Positions 13,787 through 25,030 of a DNA stretch of 64,000 nt are shown piece after piece. This DNA is from Acanthacorydalis orientalis (taxonomy: Eukaryota; Arthropoda; Insecta; Megaloptera; Corydalidae). The notes under the pieces were generated by a model. It was not told the DNA's origin. It saw only the letters and a list, made by a program, of their open reading frames with translations, and ran no database searches. The translations under genes and the position numbers were made by a program. Numbering within the stretch: the first letter of the stretch is position 1; each line of letters begins with the position of its first letter. Location: positions 39,763,456 through 39,827,455 of the forward strand of contig CM068318.1 in NCBI GenBank assembly GCA_034766995.1, written 5' to 3'.

Positions 13787-13811
13787 AATATATATATATA
13801 TATATATATCT
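13787..13811. repeat. (TA)n microsatellite
   Basis: About 24 bases of AT. Confidence 0.85.
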
Positions 13812-14324
13812 TGTTACAAACAAATCATCAAAATGAACGTATTTTCCTCTAATTGACTTATTTATTATGAAGATTTTACAAGTTTTTTTTTATTTGTACA
13901 TTTTTTATATATTTATAAAAATTAGATCTTAAAATATACAAGTTCAGCAAATTTGTAACAAAATAATATATAAAAATGCAATTTAGATGTATATTAAATA
14001 TCATGAAAAATGATTAATATTGGACTAGCATATCAATATTAATTATATTTACAATATATATATATATGATATTTTACTACAAAAATGAAAGGTGTGTGTT
14101 AAATGAAAAATTATAAAAAAGAAAACATGAATCAAATAATTCTTAACTAAAATATATTAATATAGAATAGTGAAGATATTTAAATATCTTTTTCAGTTAA
14201 GTATAAACGGTTAGTAATGCTAGACAGTAAAAAAAAAATATTTCCTAATTGAATTCTCTTTCTACTCGATAAAAAAATCTTGTACTCTAAATATGGTCTT
14301 ATCTCTATCTAAATGCGGATAAGT
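13812..14324. other. Gene-free A+T-rich stretch
   Basis: Nothing recognised apart from a short AT tract near 14056-14068. Confidence 0.4.
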
Positions 14325-14462
14325 AATTATCAAGAATTATCAATAATAGTTTATTGAATATTTTTTGACCAAAAAAAGCGTTTGAGATCTGTGTAGTGAT
14401 AGAAGAATTCATTTGTCAAATTGAGTGAACACTGCTTATCCTACAGTGTAAAAATTGTACTG
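14325..14462 (+). repeat. Long-TIR CAGT MITE, right-arm fragment
   Basis: TTATTGAATATTTTTTGACC is followed by GAATTCATTTGT and an end of the ACAGTGTAAAAATTGTA type. The left arm is not recognisable. Confidence 0.5.

Positions 14463-14465
<3 letters not shown>

Positions 14466-14509
<44 letters not shown>
14466..14509. repeat. (TA)n microsatellite
   Basis: AT repeat immediately after the MITE end. Confidence 0.95.
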
Positions 14510-14512
<3 letters not shown>

Positions 14513-14541
14513 AAATAAAAACTAACATGTATTAAATTGGA

Positions 14542-14624
14542 TACAGTCGACTCTGTTTTTATCTTTTTAATGCAGTTTTGAAATTATGCGGTGCATATTT
14601 TATGCAAATTCGGGGTTTCGCCGT

Positions 14625-14689
<65 letters not shown>

Positions 14690-15751
14690 AGCTGCACGTT
14701 GTTTAAAAAAATTTAAATTTAATTTATTATATTTTTTTAAATTTATATTTTTCAAGTTTCAAATTTTCTATTTTGGAGTGTTTAATCATATTATATCTAA
14801 TATCGTTGAAATAAGACCACAAACTTTATATGCCTGCTGGAAAATCATCTTGACTTGGATGAGTTCCAAACAGTGCAACCATTCAAACATAGATTTATCA
14901 GCTGAAATCATTATTTGGCACATTAAATTGGTAGAAAAGGTTTTGATACCTTTAGCCAGAATGATGTCGACGAATTGCTTATGGGTGATGTCTTAAGTGA
15001 CGATGATATGATGGTATTATTGGTTTAATTTTAGGTATCGTCGAAAATTCAGAAAATGATAGTCAAGTTGAATAAAAACCTATCCGCTCCACTGAAAATA
15101 TAACTCGAGAAGGTCTTGAACTTTGCAATAAATTAAAAAATCATTTTTTCTTCATGATACAAATTCTGAACGAGCCTTCAAATTCCAACGTGAGTTGAAT
15201 AATTGTATGTCTGAATATAGCGAACTGCATAAAAAACTAATAAAATCATCAAGTTTAATCACTGATTACATTGTCAGAGGATAAAAATCAACACAGGGTG
15301 AAGTTAACGCTTATTCTATTTGTGAAGAACCAGTCTATTCCATGCATGTCTGATGCACTGACTATCTCTTCTACTGATGAAAGTACTTTCGCACAGGTTA
15401 GCAAATAGTACCGAAGACTCTCAAATAGTGATGATAATTCTGATGAAAAAATATAAAAAGGATCGTTATTTTTCAATAAAATCGAATGAATAAAGTGTTA
15501 AAACAAACTTATTTTAAGTTTCATATCAATTTATTTCAGGTTTTCAAACGAATTTTAAGCCATTTTATTTTCATAAACTTTTATATGATTTTGGGTTTAT
15601 TTTAAAACATTATTTTGATTTTATGCTATTTTAAAAAATTATGGAACACATCCCTAATTTTTCAATGTAAATTATGTCGTTTTCGTGTGATTTTTTTAAT
15701 ATGCGGTTTTCTGTGGAACATATCTACCGCATAAAAACAGATTTGACTGTA
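14542..15751 (+). mobile_element. pogo/Tigger element with both ends and TA duplication
   Basis: TA lies at each border. The left end reads CAGTCGACTCTGTTTTTAT and the right, read inward, CAGTCAAATCTGTTTTTAT. ATGCGGT repeats follow inside both ends. The length of about 1.2 kb is shorter than a full pogo/Tigger (2 kb or more), so the 5' two thirds of the transposase are deleted. A (TA)n tract of about 58 bases (14626-14683) sits inside the left part. Confidence 0.85.
14780..15290 (+). pseudogene. pogo/Tigger transposase C-terminal remnant
   Basis: Three blocks lie in order. VEIRPQTLYACWKIIL (from about 14806) fits the I.P.TLNACW.KL segment after the DDE domain. KGFDTFSQNDVDELL (from 14936) with the acidic VLSDDDMMVLL tail fits the GF.....EDV.EL......LT.EDL.EL linker. 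After a slip in a T run, LHDTNSERAFKFQRELNNC and LITDYIVRG (ending near 15285) fit the terminal D.N.ERS.K..R...NC....ITDFF pattern. The helix-turn-helix/CENP-B DNA-binding part and the catalytic DDE core are deleted. In Tigger-type genes this tail follows the catalytic domain. Confidence 0.7.
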
Positions 15752-15789
15752 CTCTGAAAATGTATAAATTCTATATACAAGTAATTTCT

Positions 15790-15793
<4 letters not shown>

Positions 15794-15848
<55 letters not shown>

Positions 15849-15870
15849 TAGATAGATAGATAGATATGTC
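15794..15870. repeat. Compound (TA)n(GATA)n
   Basis: About 52 bases of AT followed by GTAGATAGATAGATAGATA. Confidence 0.95.
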
Positions 15871-16145
15871 ATATATGTATTAATGTATATTAGTTTTTAG
15901 AACCCAAAATTAAAGAACAGAAAAATCAAAAAAATATCTATTTTTGGAAGTTCTAGACCGAAAATTCCTGTTAAAATGAATTTACTGTATAATAATGTTC
16001 CTATTTTCAGACATAATTCAACCAATATTTAATATTCTGTTTGTAAAATAAAATTATTATTTTGTTTATAGCAGTTGATGCAACATTTTCTTATGGTGTA
16101 AAAAATATTAAAATTAAGTTATTTATTCGTTACTATATATCTGAT

Positions 16146-16147
<2 letters not shown>

Positions 16148-16209
<62 letters not shown>
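16148..16209. repeat. (TA)n microsatellite
   Basis: About 60 bases of AT. Confidence 0.95.
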
Positions 16210-16210
<1 letters not shown>

Positions 16211-16329
16211 GTAATTGTTTGAACTCTACATCGAAAATAATAAACATAGATGATCCGATTATAAACCCATATAATGTATAATTCTCCAATGTAGATAGTA
16301 ACCATCATACACAGCATTATACGATACAG

Positions 16330-16730
16330 AAACAAGGGGCGTATTCAAAAAGGGCCACAATAGATAACGCATACACATAATATTCGCTTAACGTAATTTA
16401 ATCGTAAATTAATGACTATCCGAAAATAAGCGAGAGAAACAAAAATTAAACTCGACCGATATAGCGTTTAGGTAGGATGTTACATAAGCGACGATCAGTG
16501 ACCGCGTCTCACTCGAACACACTTATATATGTATCGAGGACTCTCAGTTATATTTATCGGATTACTTGTTCTCGCTGACTGGCAGAGTGGCTCTACGGAC
16601 ACTGTTTTGTTGTCTGCACACTCCTGCGTGATGTACGCCCAATATCGAGTGACCCCTCATTTACTTCTCAATTTACAGGTCGAACATGCGTATCGAGTAA
16701 CGTAGTGGGTTGTTTGTCACACTGCGGCTG
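16330..16730. other. CpG-rich island C
   Basis: GC-richer, non-repetitive, with CGACCGA, GCGACGATC and ACCGCGTC motifs. Polypyrimidine-AG sites occur (TTCTCAATTTACAG at about 16664-16677 and a T-run-AG near 16755), but no convincing frame follows either. It is an exon, promoter or enhancer candidate only. Confidence 0.3.
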
Positions 16731-17779
16731 TTATTCATTTCGGTGTTTTTTTTTAGGCAAGTGTGAGCTGTCTCCTATTTTTAATGTATTGATATTAATT
16801 GCTAATCGATTCCTTCAATTATGTATGTCGGTTCAGATGCCTTTTATTCGAGGTTATCTACATCCGCATTCAGTTTTATGTATTATATTAATAAACCTAT
16901 CCATTCGTTTCTTTTGTCAATAATTCGAACAATAAAACGATCCGAAAAACATATTTTTCATTTCTTTTTTGTTATAAAAGAAATTTACTGTCATATATCT
17001 CTGTTCATTTTTTTTTTTGTTTAAGTTATTTTTAAACTTTGCCAAAATTGAGTATCATTCAAAGTTTGAAACAACTGACAAGAAGCTAAGTAATGAACAC
17101 TCTCTTTTCAATTTGATTTTTAATTCTAAATCAGTCATCATTTTTAAATTTATGGATTGAACTTGTTTGAATTATTTAAAATAAAAACAGTTATTTTCAT
17201 TTCAAAAATATAATCGTGTTTCAAAATAAGAAATATTCAAATCGAATCCTATTATAATCAATCACTAACTCTACATAACTTTAACACCACATTTTTTTTA
17301 TAAATAATGAACTTTTTCAGCATCTTTCTACAAATCTATAAGTATATTTAGTAGCATTTCTTTCTATGGATCTATTTTAGATAATATTCTGAATATATTT
17401 CCTTAATCTATTGTTTTTATTGTCTAGTTGAAATTTAACTTTATTTAAAACTCTATTTAGAATTAGTTACAAACTCTGTTTAAAAAATATGAATTTAAGA
17501 ATTTGATTTTTTTTGTTAATATTATTTAAATATGACAAACGTCAAAATAGGACAAACACAAAAAGAACACTGGTCTATGCCAACATTGTCAAAATATTTC
17601 TGTAATTTTTCTCCATTGGGTTAAGCTTTGTATTTTATTATGACAGGTTTCATTACATGTTATTTTCAAGTATTTTAGTATTGCATCAAGAAAATGATAC
17701 AAGTGCCAAAACCAACCATCTGTGTATTTGTTTTTTGGGTATAAAAACAGGTATACAGATATGAAAATAATCATTTTTT
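16731..17779. other. Gene-free A+T-rich stretch
   Basis: Small overlapping frames near 16700-17020 have no domain. I see nothing else. Confidence 0.4.
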
Positions 17780-17994
17780 TCTAATTAAAAATGTTCAATA
17801 AATCATTATTGATTATTGTATGCGCATTTGTACTTTAACGATTTGACAACGATAGCATAACCATTAAAATGCAACAATTAAAAATGATCATTAATGATTT
17901 ATTGAACATTTTTTATCAAAAATTGATTCAGGTGCTTTATGGGATGAAACATTAGTTCATTTGTGAACGTGAATTAGTCTTAGTACTAGAACTG
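17780..17994 (+). repeat. Long-TIR CAGT MITE copy
   Basis: The left arm AAAAATGTTCAATAAATCAT is mirrored by ATGATTTATTGAACATTTTT in the right arm. The right outer arm continues through GTGCTTTATGGGATGAA to a terminal ACTG next to TA. Confidence 0.75.
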
Positions 17995-18228
17995 TATTGA
18001 AACATTTTTATTTTTTTATTTTTCATACTTCGTTTATTGTATTTGTTTGGATTTATGGTATAGAGTAAGAAGCTGAAGTACTGTTAGATTTTATAAAAAT
18101 TATCCTGAAAATTGTCAGTCAGAAGAATTGTCAGTGAAAAGTCAGATACGATGTCATTTCTTGTCGTGATTTTCATTAGTTTCAGGTAAATTTTTAACTA
18201 ATAGTCAATATGGATTTTTGATATAACT

Positions 18229-18237
<9 letters not shown>

Positions 18238-18292
<55 letters not shown>
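18238..18292. repeat. (TA)n microsatellite
   Basis: About 52 bases of AT. Confidence 0.95.
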
Positions 18293-18293
<1 letters not shown>

Positions 18294-18389
18294 CAAATAT
18301 TAAAAATCAGTTAAAAATCTATTTGAAGAAGATGAAAATTGAAATCAGTTTCAGAAGAGATGAAATCACACAAGACCTCTAGGAATATC

Positions 18390-18406
18390 TTACTCTCTCT
18401 CTCTCG

Positions 18407-18469
<63 letters not shown>
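18390..18469. repeat. Compound (CT)n/(TA)n
   Basis: CT repeat at about 18391-18404, then interrupted AT to 18468. Confidence 0.9.
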
Positions 18470-18985
18470 AAGAGAAGAAAAAAGAGAGGAGCAAATATCA
18501 TATTTTAAAATCAGTTCAAATTTACCTGAAGGCAATGGAAGGCAAAAATGAATGTAAAAAAAAATAAACTCTCATATGACTTTACAAGATTAGCATAGAA
18601 AAAGGAAAGTCAATTAGACAGGAAAACAGAACAATGCAAACGGAACTGTTTGCTCGTTTTTTTTTTTATTATTAATGAATATGAAGTTATTCGTTAATTA
18701 ATGTAATACAGCTGTTACAATCAAGATCGCAGAATAACAAATTACATTTGTTGTTCTGTGATCCTATCTACAATATTAATTTGTTAAGAAACAAGTAAAC
18801 AGTTCTTTTTCCAGGGTAATAGAGTGGAAGTGGTAAATAATATAGTGAAGAAAAACTAGAATTAATGTAATAAGCGCTTAGAGTAGATTTAGATAAGAAG
18901 TCAGTACTTTTAAAAATCTATAAACAAATTTTAGATATAACAGAATATAAATTTGACTAATATAAATTTAAGCATATTCATATAT
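18470..18985. other. Gene-free stretch
   Basis: A+T-rich. ATTACATTTGTTGTTCTGTGA at about 18741-18761 partly mirrors TCGCAGAATAACAAATTACA just before it. No gene. Confidence 0.35.
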
Positions 18986-19003
18986 GTATATATATATATA
19001 ATA

Positions 19004-19136
19004 GGGGGCTTCGCCCCCTGCTCACTGCGCTCATTAACCCACAAGCTCGCTGCGATCGCCCACTTGTTCATTATAAGCATGTCATGTAACCGATTGATAC
19101 AATAAACATATCAAATAAATAAGTCGACGTCACGGA
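19004..19136 (-). repeat. GC-rich hairpin repeat, copy 2, inside (TA)n
   Basis: It begins with a perfect hairpin (six-base arms GGGGGC and GCCCCC, loop TTC), then GCTCACTGCGCTC and GCTCGCTGCGATCGC, then an A+T-rich tail. Read on the minus strand it aligns with the copy at 4801-4912. (TA)n lies directly on both sides (about 18985-19000 and 19138-19155), as if the unit had inserted into a TA tract. No reading frame or transposase motif is present. Confidence 0.75.
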
Positions 19137-19237
19137 TTTATATATATATATATATGTTAATATGTTTATATTAACAATCTCGCAGATAGATATTTTTGCA
19201 ACATAGTGTTCTATAAAGTTTTTTGTGCATAATTTTG

Positions 19238-19241
<4 letters not shown>

Positions 19242-19299
<58 letters not shown>

Positions 19300-19300
19300 C
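19242..19300. repeat. (TA)n microsatellite
   Basis: About 58 bases, nearly pure AT. Confidence 0.95.
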
Positions 19301-19444
19301 ACCCATAAAAAAAGTAATTTATTTTTTTATAAATTCCATTCATGTTAAATTTAACTGTCCATCAAATTTAATTCTTGTATGTGTTGTTTAATGTTTAATT
19401 GTACTTGTTACTATAAGTTCATTTTTTTTTTCATAAATTATTTC

Positions 19445-19716
19445 TATCACACTACAAACCACAAAAAGAGTTTTCTGCTCAAAAAAGTTCAGTAAATCAT
19501 TTTTGATTATTATTTATAGGCATTCTGGTGGAGATACTGTACCTTTATGTTCTGAAAACGATTGCATCTCTATGCAAATATGTATAAACAACGAAATTAA
19601 AATGATCAATAATAATTTATTGAACATTTTTGGCTACAAAAAAAAGGTTTATGGTATGTGGAATGAAAAAGAAGAATTGATTTGTGAACGCGAATTTAAC
19701 TACAGTGTCAAAACTG
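19445..19716 (+). repeat. Long-TIR CAGT MITE copy
   Basis: Most of the family layout is present: CACACTACAAACCACAAA, TTCAGTAAATCATTTTTGAT, the centre GTACCTTTATGTTCTGAAAA, TTTATTGAACATTTTTGGC, a degenerate GTGCTTTATGGGGTGAA, GAACGCGAATTTA and the terminal ACTG followed by TA. A 73-codon plus-strand frame across it is incidental. Confidence 0.75.
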
Positions 19717-19729
19717 TACTTTGACACAT

Positions 19730-20269
19730 TGTTCACATAATGTTTTTAGCACTAAGTATTTATTTAACATTACTAATTTTATGAATTAGCAGTGAATTGT
19801 TTTAATATTTCGTAAAAGATCTTGCAATTTCTTATTTTTAAATGTACGTTTGTATTTTATTATATTTATATTTAGTAGAAGGTATATTTAATAACATTTG
19901 AAAGTCAATAGTTTCTTGAATTTTTTAAAAAAATAATTTGTTACTTAAACTGAATCAGAACGATTTACTATTGTAACTGTTTTTTTTTTTTAAAAAAGAA
20001 ACAATTTTTCTTGCTTCTAAACTATTTCTACTACATATTATTAGTGCTAATATTAAAAATGTAATGAGTTTGAATGATGACAGACAATATCGGTCATAGT
20101 TTTTGCATTTCTACTAGAATCCTTACATTTAATCGATTTATTATTTTATCTACTAAGAGGAATAAATCTGTTTAGAAGTTGATCGTATCTCAGGAAGCAG
20201 ATTTCAAATATATATAAACTTTATAATACATTTATGACACTGTAACTAATAAGAAAGTTTAATAAATTA
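19730..20269. other. Gene-free A+T-rich stretch
   Basis: Nothing recognised. Confidence 0.4.
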
Positions 20270-20470
20270 ATTGTTTTTCACTTCGCAAACAACAAACATT
20301 TTCTTTGAGCAAAAATGTTCAATAAAGCATTAATGATCGTTTACTGTTGTTGCTTATGCGCATAAATAATGGTCGAAAAAATCAATAGTGATTTATTAAA
20401 CACTTTTAATCAAAAAAAATGTCTACCGGTTAACAGGATAAAAAAAATTCTTCTCTGAACGTAAAACTTT
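20270..20470 (+). repeat. Long-TIR CAGT MITE copy, worn
   Basis: AAAAATGTTCAATAAAGCAT is mirrored by GTGATTTATTAAACACTTTT. The outer arms are degenerate. Confidence 0.6.
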
Positions 20471-20862
20471 TTAATTTCTCTGATATAATCACAAATAAAA
20501 TACCTGATTATACAAAACAATTTCAGAAAGATAGCTTTTATGCATATCCACGCGACAAATTGTTTATTTCCTACCTTTTCAAACGAACATTTTTTTTTCA
20601 TACTGATACACACATCAGAGATATGATTTACGTTCGTTTTTGCCAGTCGAATTCTATTCATCTGTTCAGTGCAACCTGTATATTGCAATTTACCACAGTA
20701 TTGAAATGCACATGAGGTATTGCGTGAAAAGGGGGAGCTATAACTTCGAAATCTCAATTGAATGTACACGTCAAACGCAGATTTCACAGTAAGGCGTGTA
20801 AAGGCACAGACAAATAACGCTATCGGTACGTTTTCAAAAATACACACAAGGAAACAGCACAA
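20410..20862 (-). other. Unassigned 150-codon open frame
   Basis: This minus-strand frame stays open for 150 codons without passing through a simple repeat, which is unusual in DNA this A+T-rich. The N-terminal part is hydrophobic (about residues 1-22), the middle is Cys/Ser-rich (SRNTSCAFQYCGKLQYTGC, about residues 46-64), and the tail is Phe/Ile-rich. I recognise no domain. The 3' end overlaps the MITE at 20270-20470, so at most the first 110 codons could be real. A donor-like GAAAAG|GTAGGA lies on the minus strand near 20575, so an exon ending there is possible. It may equally be a chance frame. Confidence 0.2.
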
Positions 20863-20984
20863 GTATACCCGATTTTAATAATATTTTGTGAATGAAAACA
20901 TTTCAGTGTAATAAATCAAATATTTTAAATCCGTGACTCGACAGAATGTGTATATTTGTTGGAAACGGTCGGTGTTTTTTAGAT

Positions 20985-21955
20985 TACATAAAAACGATAC
21001 GTCTTGATTAATTTAATTTGTATTAAGGATTTTTTAAATAATTTAATTATTTTTTAATTAGAAAATAAATTAATTAGCTTATAACGTTTTTCATTATAAA
21101 TATGATTGTGTAAAGAATAAAAAATTACGATATGTCAATCTTTCGAAGGATGGAGAAATATTTTATTCTAATCGCATAGTTGCATTAAACTTATGAGTTA
21201 GCTTAGATGTTTTAGTTTACATTTAATTCTCGATTTATAAAATATATTTATTCAATAAAAACAACAGAGAATTCTAAAATAATATATGTAAAAAAAAATT
21301 TTTTAACTCATTGGAGACGGAAAGAGGGAAGCGGTGCTAAAATCTTTTAACAAATATCTTTCTATTAATTGGACATTCTTTTTTCTACAATAAAATAAAA
21401 AATGCAAGTTTGTCGGTTACAAGGAAAAACAGTTAATTCAGATTAACAATTAGAAATTTCACATCTATTTGATATATCGTGGAAAATCGTTGAATACATC
21501 CGGGGAAACATAAATATCTTTATTGGAAACATATAATTGGAAGCAGAAAATTGATAACAACTGAAAATTTTCAGAAATGAGATTTCTGTCGAGTGTGAAC
21601 ATTTTTGGAACAATCAAATGTTCACAAGACAGTTTCACATCGATCACATCTTGTACCTGGAGAGTCTTGAATTTTTTTATACGCTTCTGCCAATGATGAA
21701 CATTTGGAAAAAAATATTATGCAACCCAATTCTCAAGTTCACAATTTTTATAGATTTTCAAATTAAAAACCGCGATTTTTCTGATTTTTGAACGACCGTA
21801 ATTTTTTTAATGAAAGAAAGAGTTATACATTTAATCTTATTAGAAAGAGATTAGTGACTCTTAAGTATATCATCCAAAAGATACCGTTCTGAGATCATAG
21901 TTTCTTTGGAGAACATCAATAGATTCCTAAATCCACGACCGGTTTCAAAAGATTA
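20985..21955 (+). repeat. 950-bp dispersed repeat, copy 1
   Basis: It aligns end to end with 26925-27885 in the same orientation. Shared blocks include AACGATACGTCTT, TATGTCAATCTTTCGAAGGA, TTAATTGGACATTCTTTT, TTTCACATCGATCACATCTT and ATTCCTA(A/G)ATCCACG. An internal TTAACTCATTGGAGACGGAA looks like a piggyBac end. The minus strand holds a 60-codon frame (21465-21647) with no recognised domain. The class is unknown. A degenerate piggyBac relative is possible. Confidence 0.7.
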
Positions 21956-21967
21956 AAAAGAAATGTA

Positions 21968-22473
21968 TTAAAGTTGCACGAATTAATTCGTTATCTTTAA
22001 AGTAAATCAATTATAACTCCGTTTTAAATTAAAATATTTTATCATCATTTAGGACTTTGCAGTGCCTTAACATTTAAACATATGTATTATCCAAGCAATT
22101 GGTATAACCTCACAAAACAGTAATGAGCACGATGGCATCCAAAAAGTAGAATATTAGACATTGTATACTTTTAGCATTCCAGTTGAAAAAAATCTCTACC
22201 AAAATTGTAGGAATGATTTGTTTAGTTTAGGGAAACGTGTTGTGACGTATAAAACATGCAAAAATACTAAAACAATAGATGAGGTCCGCATTACGAATTC
22301 ATCGACTCAAAGCCTCTATCTTTTTTCGCCAAGGGATTAGTCAGTTAACCGACAGATAAGAAAACATTATATAAAATAATGAGAGAATGTTGAATATTGA
22401 ATTGTATTCCATTTGTTCATAAATAGAAATACGTTTTCTATAAAAAAAGCACAGAATTAATTTATACACTTAA
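21968..22473 (+). mobile_element. mariner deletion derivative, family M1 copy A
   Basis: The left end TTAAAGTTGCACGAATTAAT and the right end, read inward, TTAAGTGTATAAATTAATTC are inverted repeats next to TA. Inside are only the start and the end of a mariner transposase joined together. The N-terminal part is degenerate here. The C-terminal IFFRQGISQLTDR (from about 22320) matches the family FFR.GI..LPERW block. The length is 506 bp, identical to the copy at 48788-49293. Confidence 0.75.
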
Positions 22474-22614
22474 TGTATAAATAATATAACATTTATTATA
22501 ATAATAAACAAAATATTTTGTAAAGTATGCTGAAACCAATCAATTCTTTAATTATTATTTAAAAATGTCGTGTTCACCCTTGGCATTTGTTACAATTTCA
22601 ACCCCTGTGTCAGT

Positions 22615-22985
22615 TTTTCACTGACCCCAAAAATTACAAAAATGTTTGTGATTAAAAATGTTTAATAGTTAATGACAGGTCATTTTTGATTACTATTTAT
22701 ACGCATTTAGATAGTGAATTCATCATCCTTACGCGCTAGGTACATATTTATTTGAATATTATAAACAAGATTTTCAAATACAAAAAGTTTAGTGTTTATT
22801 GGATTCGTACTGTCGGAAGAAATTAAAATAAAAATATTTTTCTGTGCTATATAACTTAGTATGATGGAGTTTGTATCGAAATCACTACAAAAATAATCAA
22901 AAATTATCAATTATTAAACAGTTATGATCAATAAAACTTTACAGCTTGTGAAGTAGGTGAAAAATTGAAATGTAAAAATGAATTT
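22615..22985 (+). repeat. Long-TIR CAGT MITE copy with expanded centre
   Basis: GATTAAAAATGTTTAATAGT with CATTTTTGATTACTATTTAT makes the left arm. AATCAAAAATTATCAATTAT makes the right arm. The centre is longer than in other copies, so something may have inserted. Confidence 0.55.
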
Positions 22986-23838
22986 CATTATATTTCACAT
23001 ACTATATTAAGAGCTAGTGTATAATATGCCAAAATTGATGGGAAAATGGAAAGAAATATGAAAGAAGAACTGTTTATTGTTTTTTTTACAACATAATATA
23101 TTTAAACATAAAAAATGTCTAAGAACGAAATTTAATAAATTAAATTTGAAACCTATGAGCTGACAAAACAAACATTTTTCGTTATCATGATCTCTGTCCT
23201 GCTGACAAAGTGACGAAAAATGTAGATTTCTATGATATAGATAATTAATAATAAAAATATGTAAAATAATCAAGTTTTGTGATTAACACAAAAAAAAACT
23301 GAAATGCTTTTTAATAAACCAGATACATTTGTCTTTTTTCAATATAAATTCTATTTCATTCTGTATAAAAATTTAATATATATATATATATATAAATTGA
23401 GTCATATTAAAATTCCTCGTCTGTACATTGGAATATAAAGTATTCAGTTGACTAGAAAATAACGGTATGGAGTTGGACGATGTGAATGCATTGAAAATAA
23501 CGTTCGCTTTGAAGACGAAAAGAATTGTTTCCATTGATATTATTTCTATTAATAGAACATTGTCAGAATTCATCGAATTATATAAATATACTGTATATTA
23601 TATTAAAATGTAATTTAATTAATATTTCAATAAAATTATTATGATAATTCTGTGCTATGTTTTGGTTTTCTAATTCAGTTATTTCTATTATTAATGCTAA
23701 TTTTGTATAATGATCATATATTTCATAATTTCAGATACAAGATGTATTTTAAATGTGATTGATGGTAGATATAGGAAATGAAATATAAAATAAAATGAAA
23801 TGTGATCATATGAAAGAAAATTAGTGGAAAGATTTTTA
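22986..23838. other. Gene-free stretch with short (TA)n at 23376-23393
   Basis: No coding or transposon structure recognised. The minus-strand frame at 23007-23273 is Phe/Leu/Asn-rich with no domain. Confidence 0.35.
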
Positions 23839-24218
23839 TTAGGCGCGTTCTCTGCTTTTAAATTGAATCAATCATAACTATGTTTTAAATGAACTCATTT
23901 GCATCATAGCTCTAAATACGTGACCAACTTCATAAATCAGAGAAGCTCAACTGACAGCCCGTATCACCACGCATCGACAATTTTTTTACTTTTGGTTTTA
24001 CTTAGAAAGTACATGTAATAATCAAAACAAAAGATAGTATTTTATATATATATATATATATACTCGTACATATATGTACAGTAAATAAACTTAGAATAGA
24101 TATTAGACTTTTTATTAATTAGTATGATAATCTTTAAAATGATCCATATATAGTGGTACAAATGCAAATGTCACCTTTAAAACAGTTTCTCTTCTAAGTG
24201 ACTTAGATAAATATATAA

Positions 24219-24300
24219 TGGACCACTTAGATATTTTGCCTCCCTTTGCTACCGTTGGAGATATTCCTGAGGAAATACCAACCGGTGTATCTTGTTATTG
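24219..24300 (+). pseudogene. Possible piggyBac N-terminal scrap
   Basis: A 27-codon frame starts MDHLDILPPFATVGDIPEEI and then stops. The HLD.LPP..........E pattern recalls the N-terminal region of PGBD-type piggyBac transposases. It is too short to be sure. It sits in the extra DNA between the mariner left end and the piggyBac insertion. Confidence 0.3.
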
Positions 24301-24406
24301 AACCATTGATAGAGCGTGTCTTTCTAGTTATCGCAAGGAGATTATTTCGCTTGCGGATGCAAATGGTTAAGATATTATTTCAGCGTTTTAAGATTTTGTG
24401 CCAACC

Positions 24407-25030
24407 TTAACACATTCGGCCGGATGATCAAAATTTATCATTTCGCAACCAATCACCAAAGATCAAGTAACAAAAAAACATCATTTGCGTCTGGTAGTAA
24501 ATGAATGACTTGTTTTTTTAAAACAAAATCCAAATAAATTGAAATTATTTTTTTACCAAACACAGATCGTTCTATTTAAAACTTCTTTGAGCTTCAGTTG
24601 CGTCACGTAATGGCAAAAATGTAAAACAAATGTATTGCTCGGTACTGCTTACAGAAGTACTTAAATCAAAGGTAAAGCGCTTGTGTCCGGATATTTAAAA
24701 AATTGCAAAATCGTTTTAGTTTATCTATTTTCTTCCTATTTATTTATTTTCTTCCAAATAATAAAATATACCTAAAATGGAGATCGAAAAAGAGTTAGAA
24801 GAAATTTGTGCAGGTAATTTATTTGAGTGTGGTAAAGACGTTGGAGATTTTTTAAAATGTAATTTTGATAGAGACGTTAGCGCTGATAATGATGTTATTG
24901 GAAAAAGAAAACGACCACGTTTAATTGCTTTACAGTTTGTTAGTGACTCTGAATGTGAAAGTGATAGTGATTCTGAAAACGTCTGATTTTGGTCGATGCG
25001 GATGTAAAAAACTCCGGCCGGATGTGTTAA
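24407..25030 (+). mobile_element. piggyBac-like element inserted in a mariner
   Basis: TTAA lies on both sides. The left end is CACATTCGGCCGGATGA and the right, read inward, CACATCCGGCCGGAGTT, so 13 of the first 14 bases match. Joining the flanks at one TTAA restores the mariner leader (CCAACC-TTAA-CATTTAAACAT), which is uninterrupted at 22070 and 37205. Length about 620 bp, non-autonomous. Confidence 0.85.
24777..24986 (+). pseudogene. piggyBac transposase N-terminal fragment (69 aa)
   Basis: An ATG-started frame inside the TTAA-bounded element. It is acidic at the N-terminus (MEIEKELEEICAG), has a basic GKRKRPR block near residues 41-47 that could be nuclear-localising, and ends in a Ser/Asp/Glu run (SDSECESDSDSEN). 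It stops 40 bp before the right end. The family's catalytic DDD core and Cys-rich tail are missing. As with the frame at 1047-1262, acidic and KRKR-like blocks combine, but the two peptides are not otherwise alike, so they come from different piggyBac lineages. Assignment leans on the flanking TTAA ends. Confidence 0.6.
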
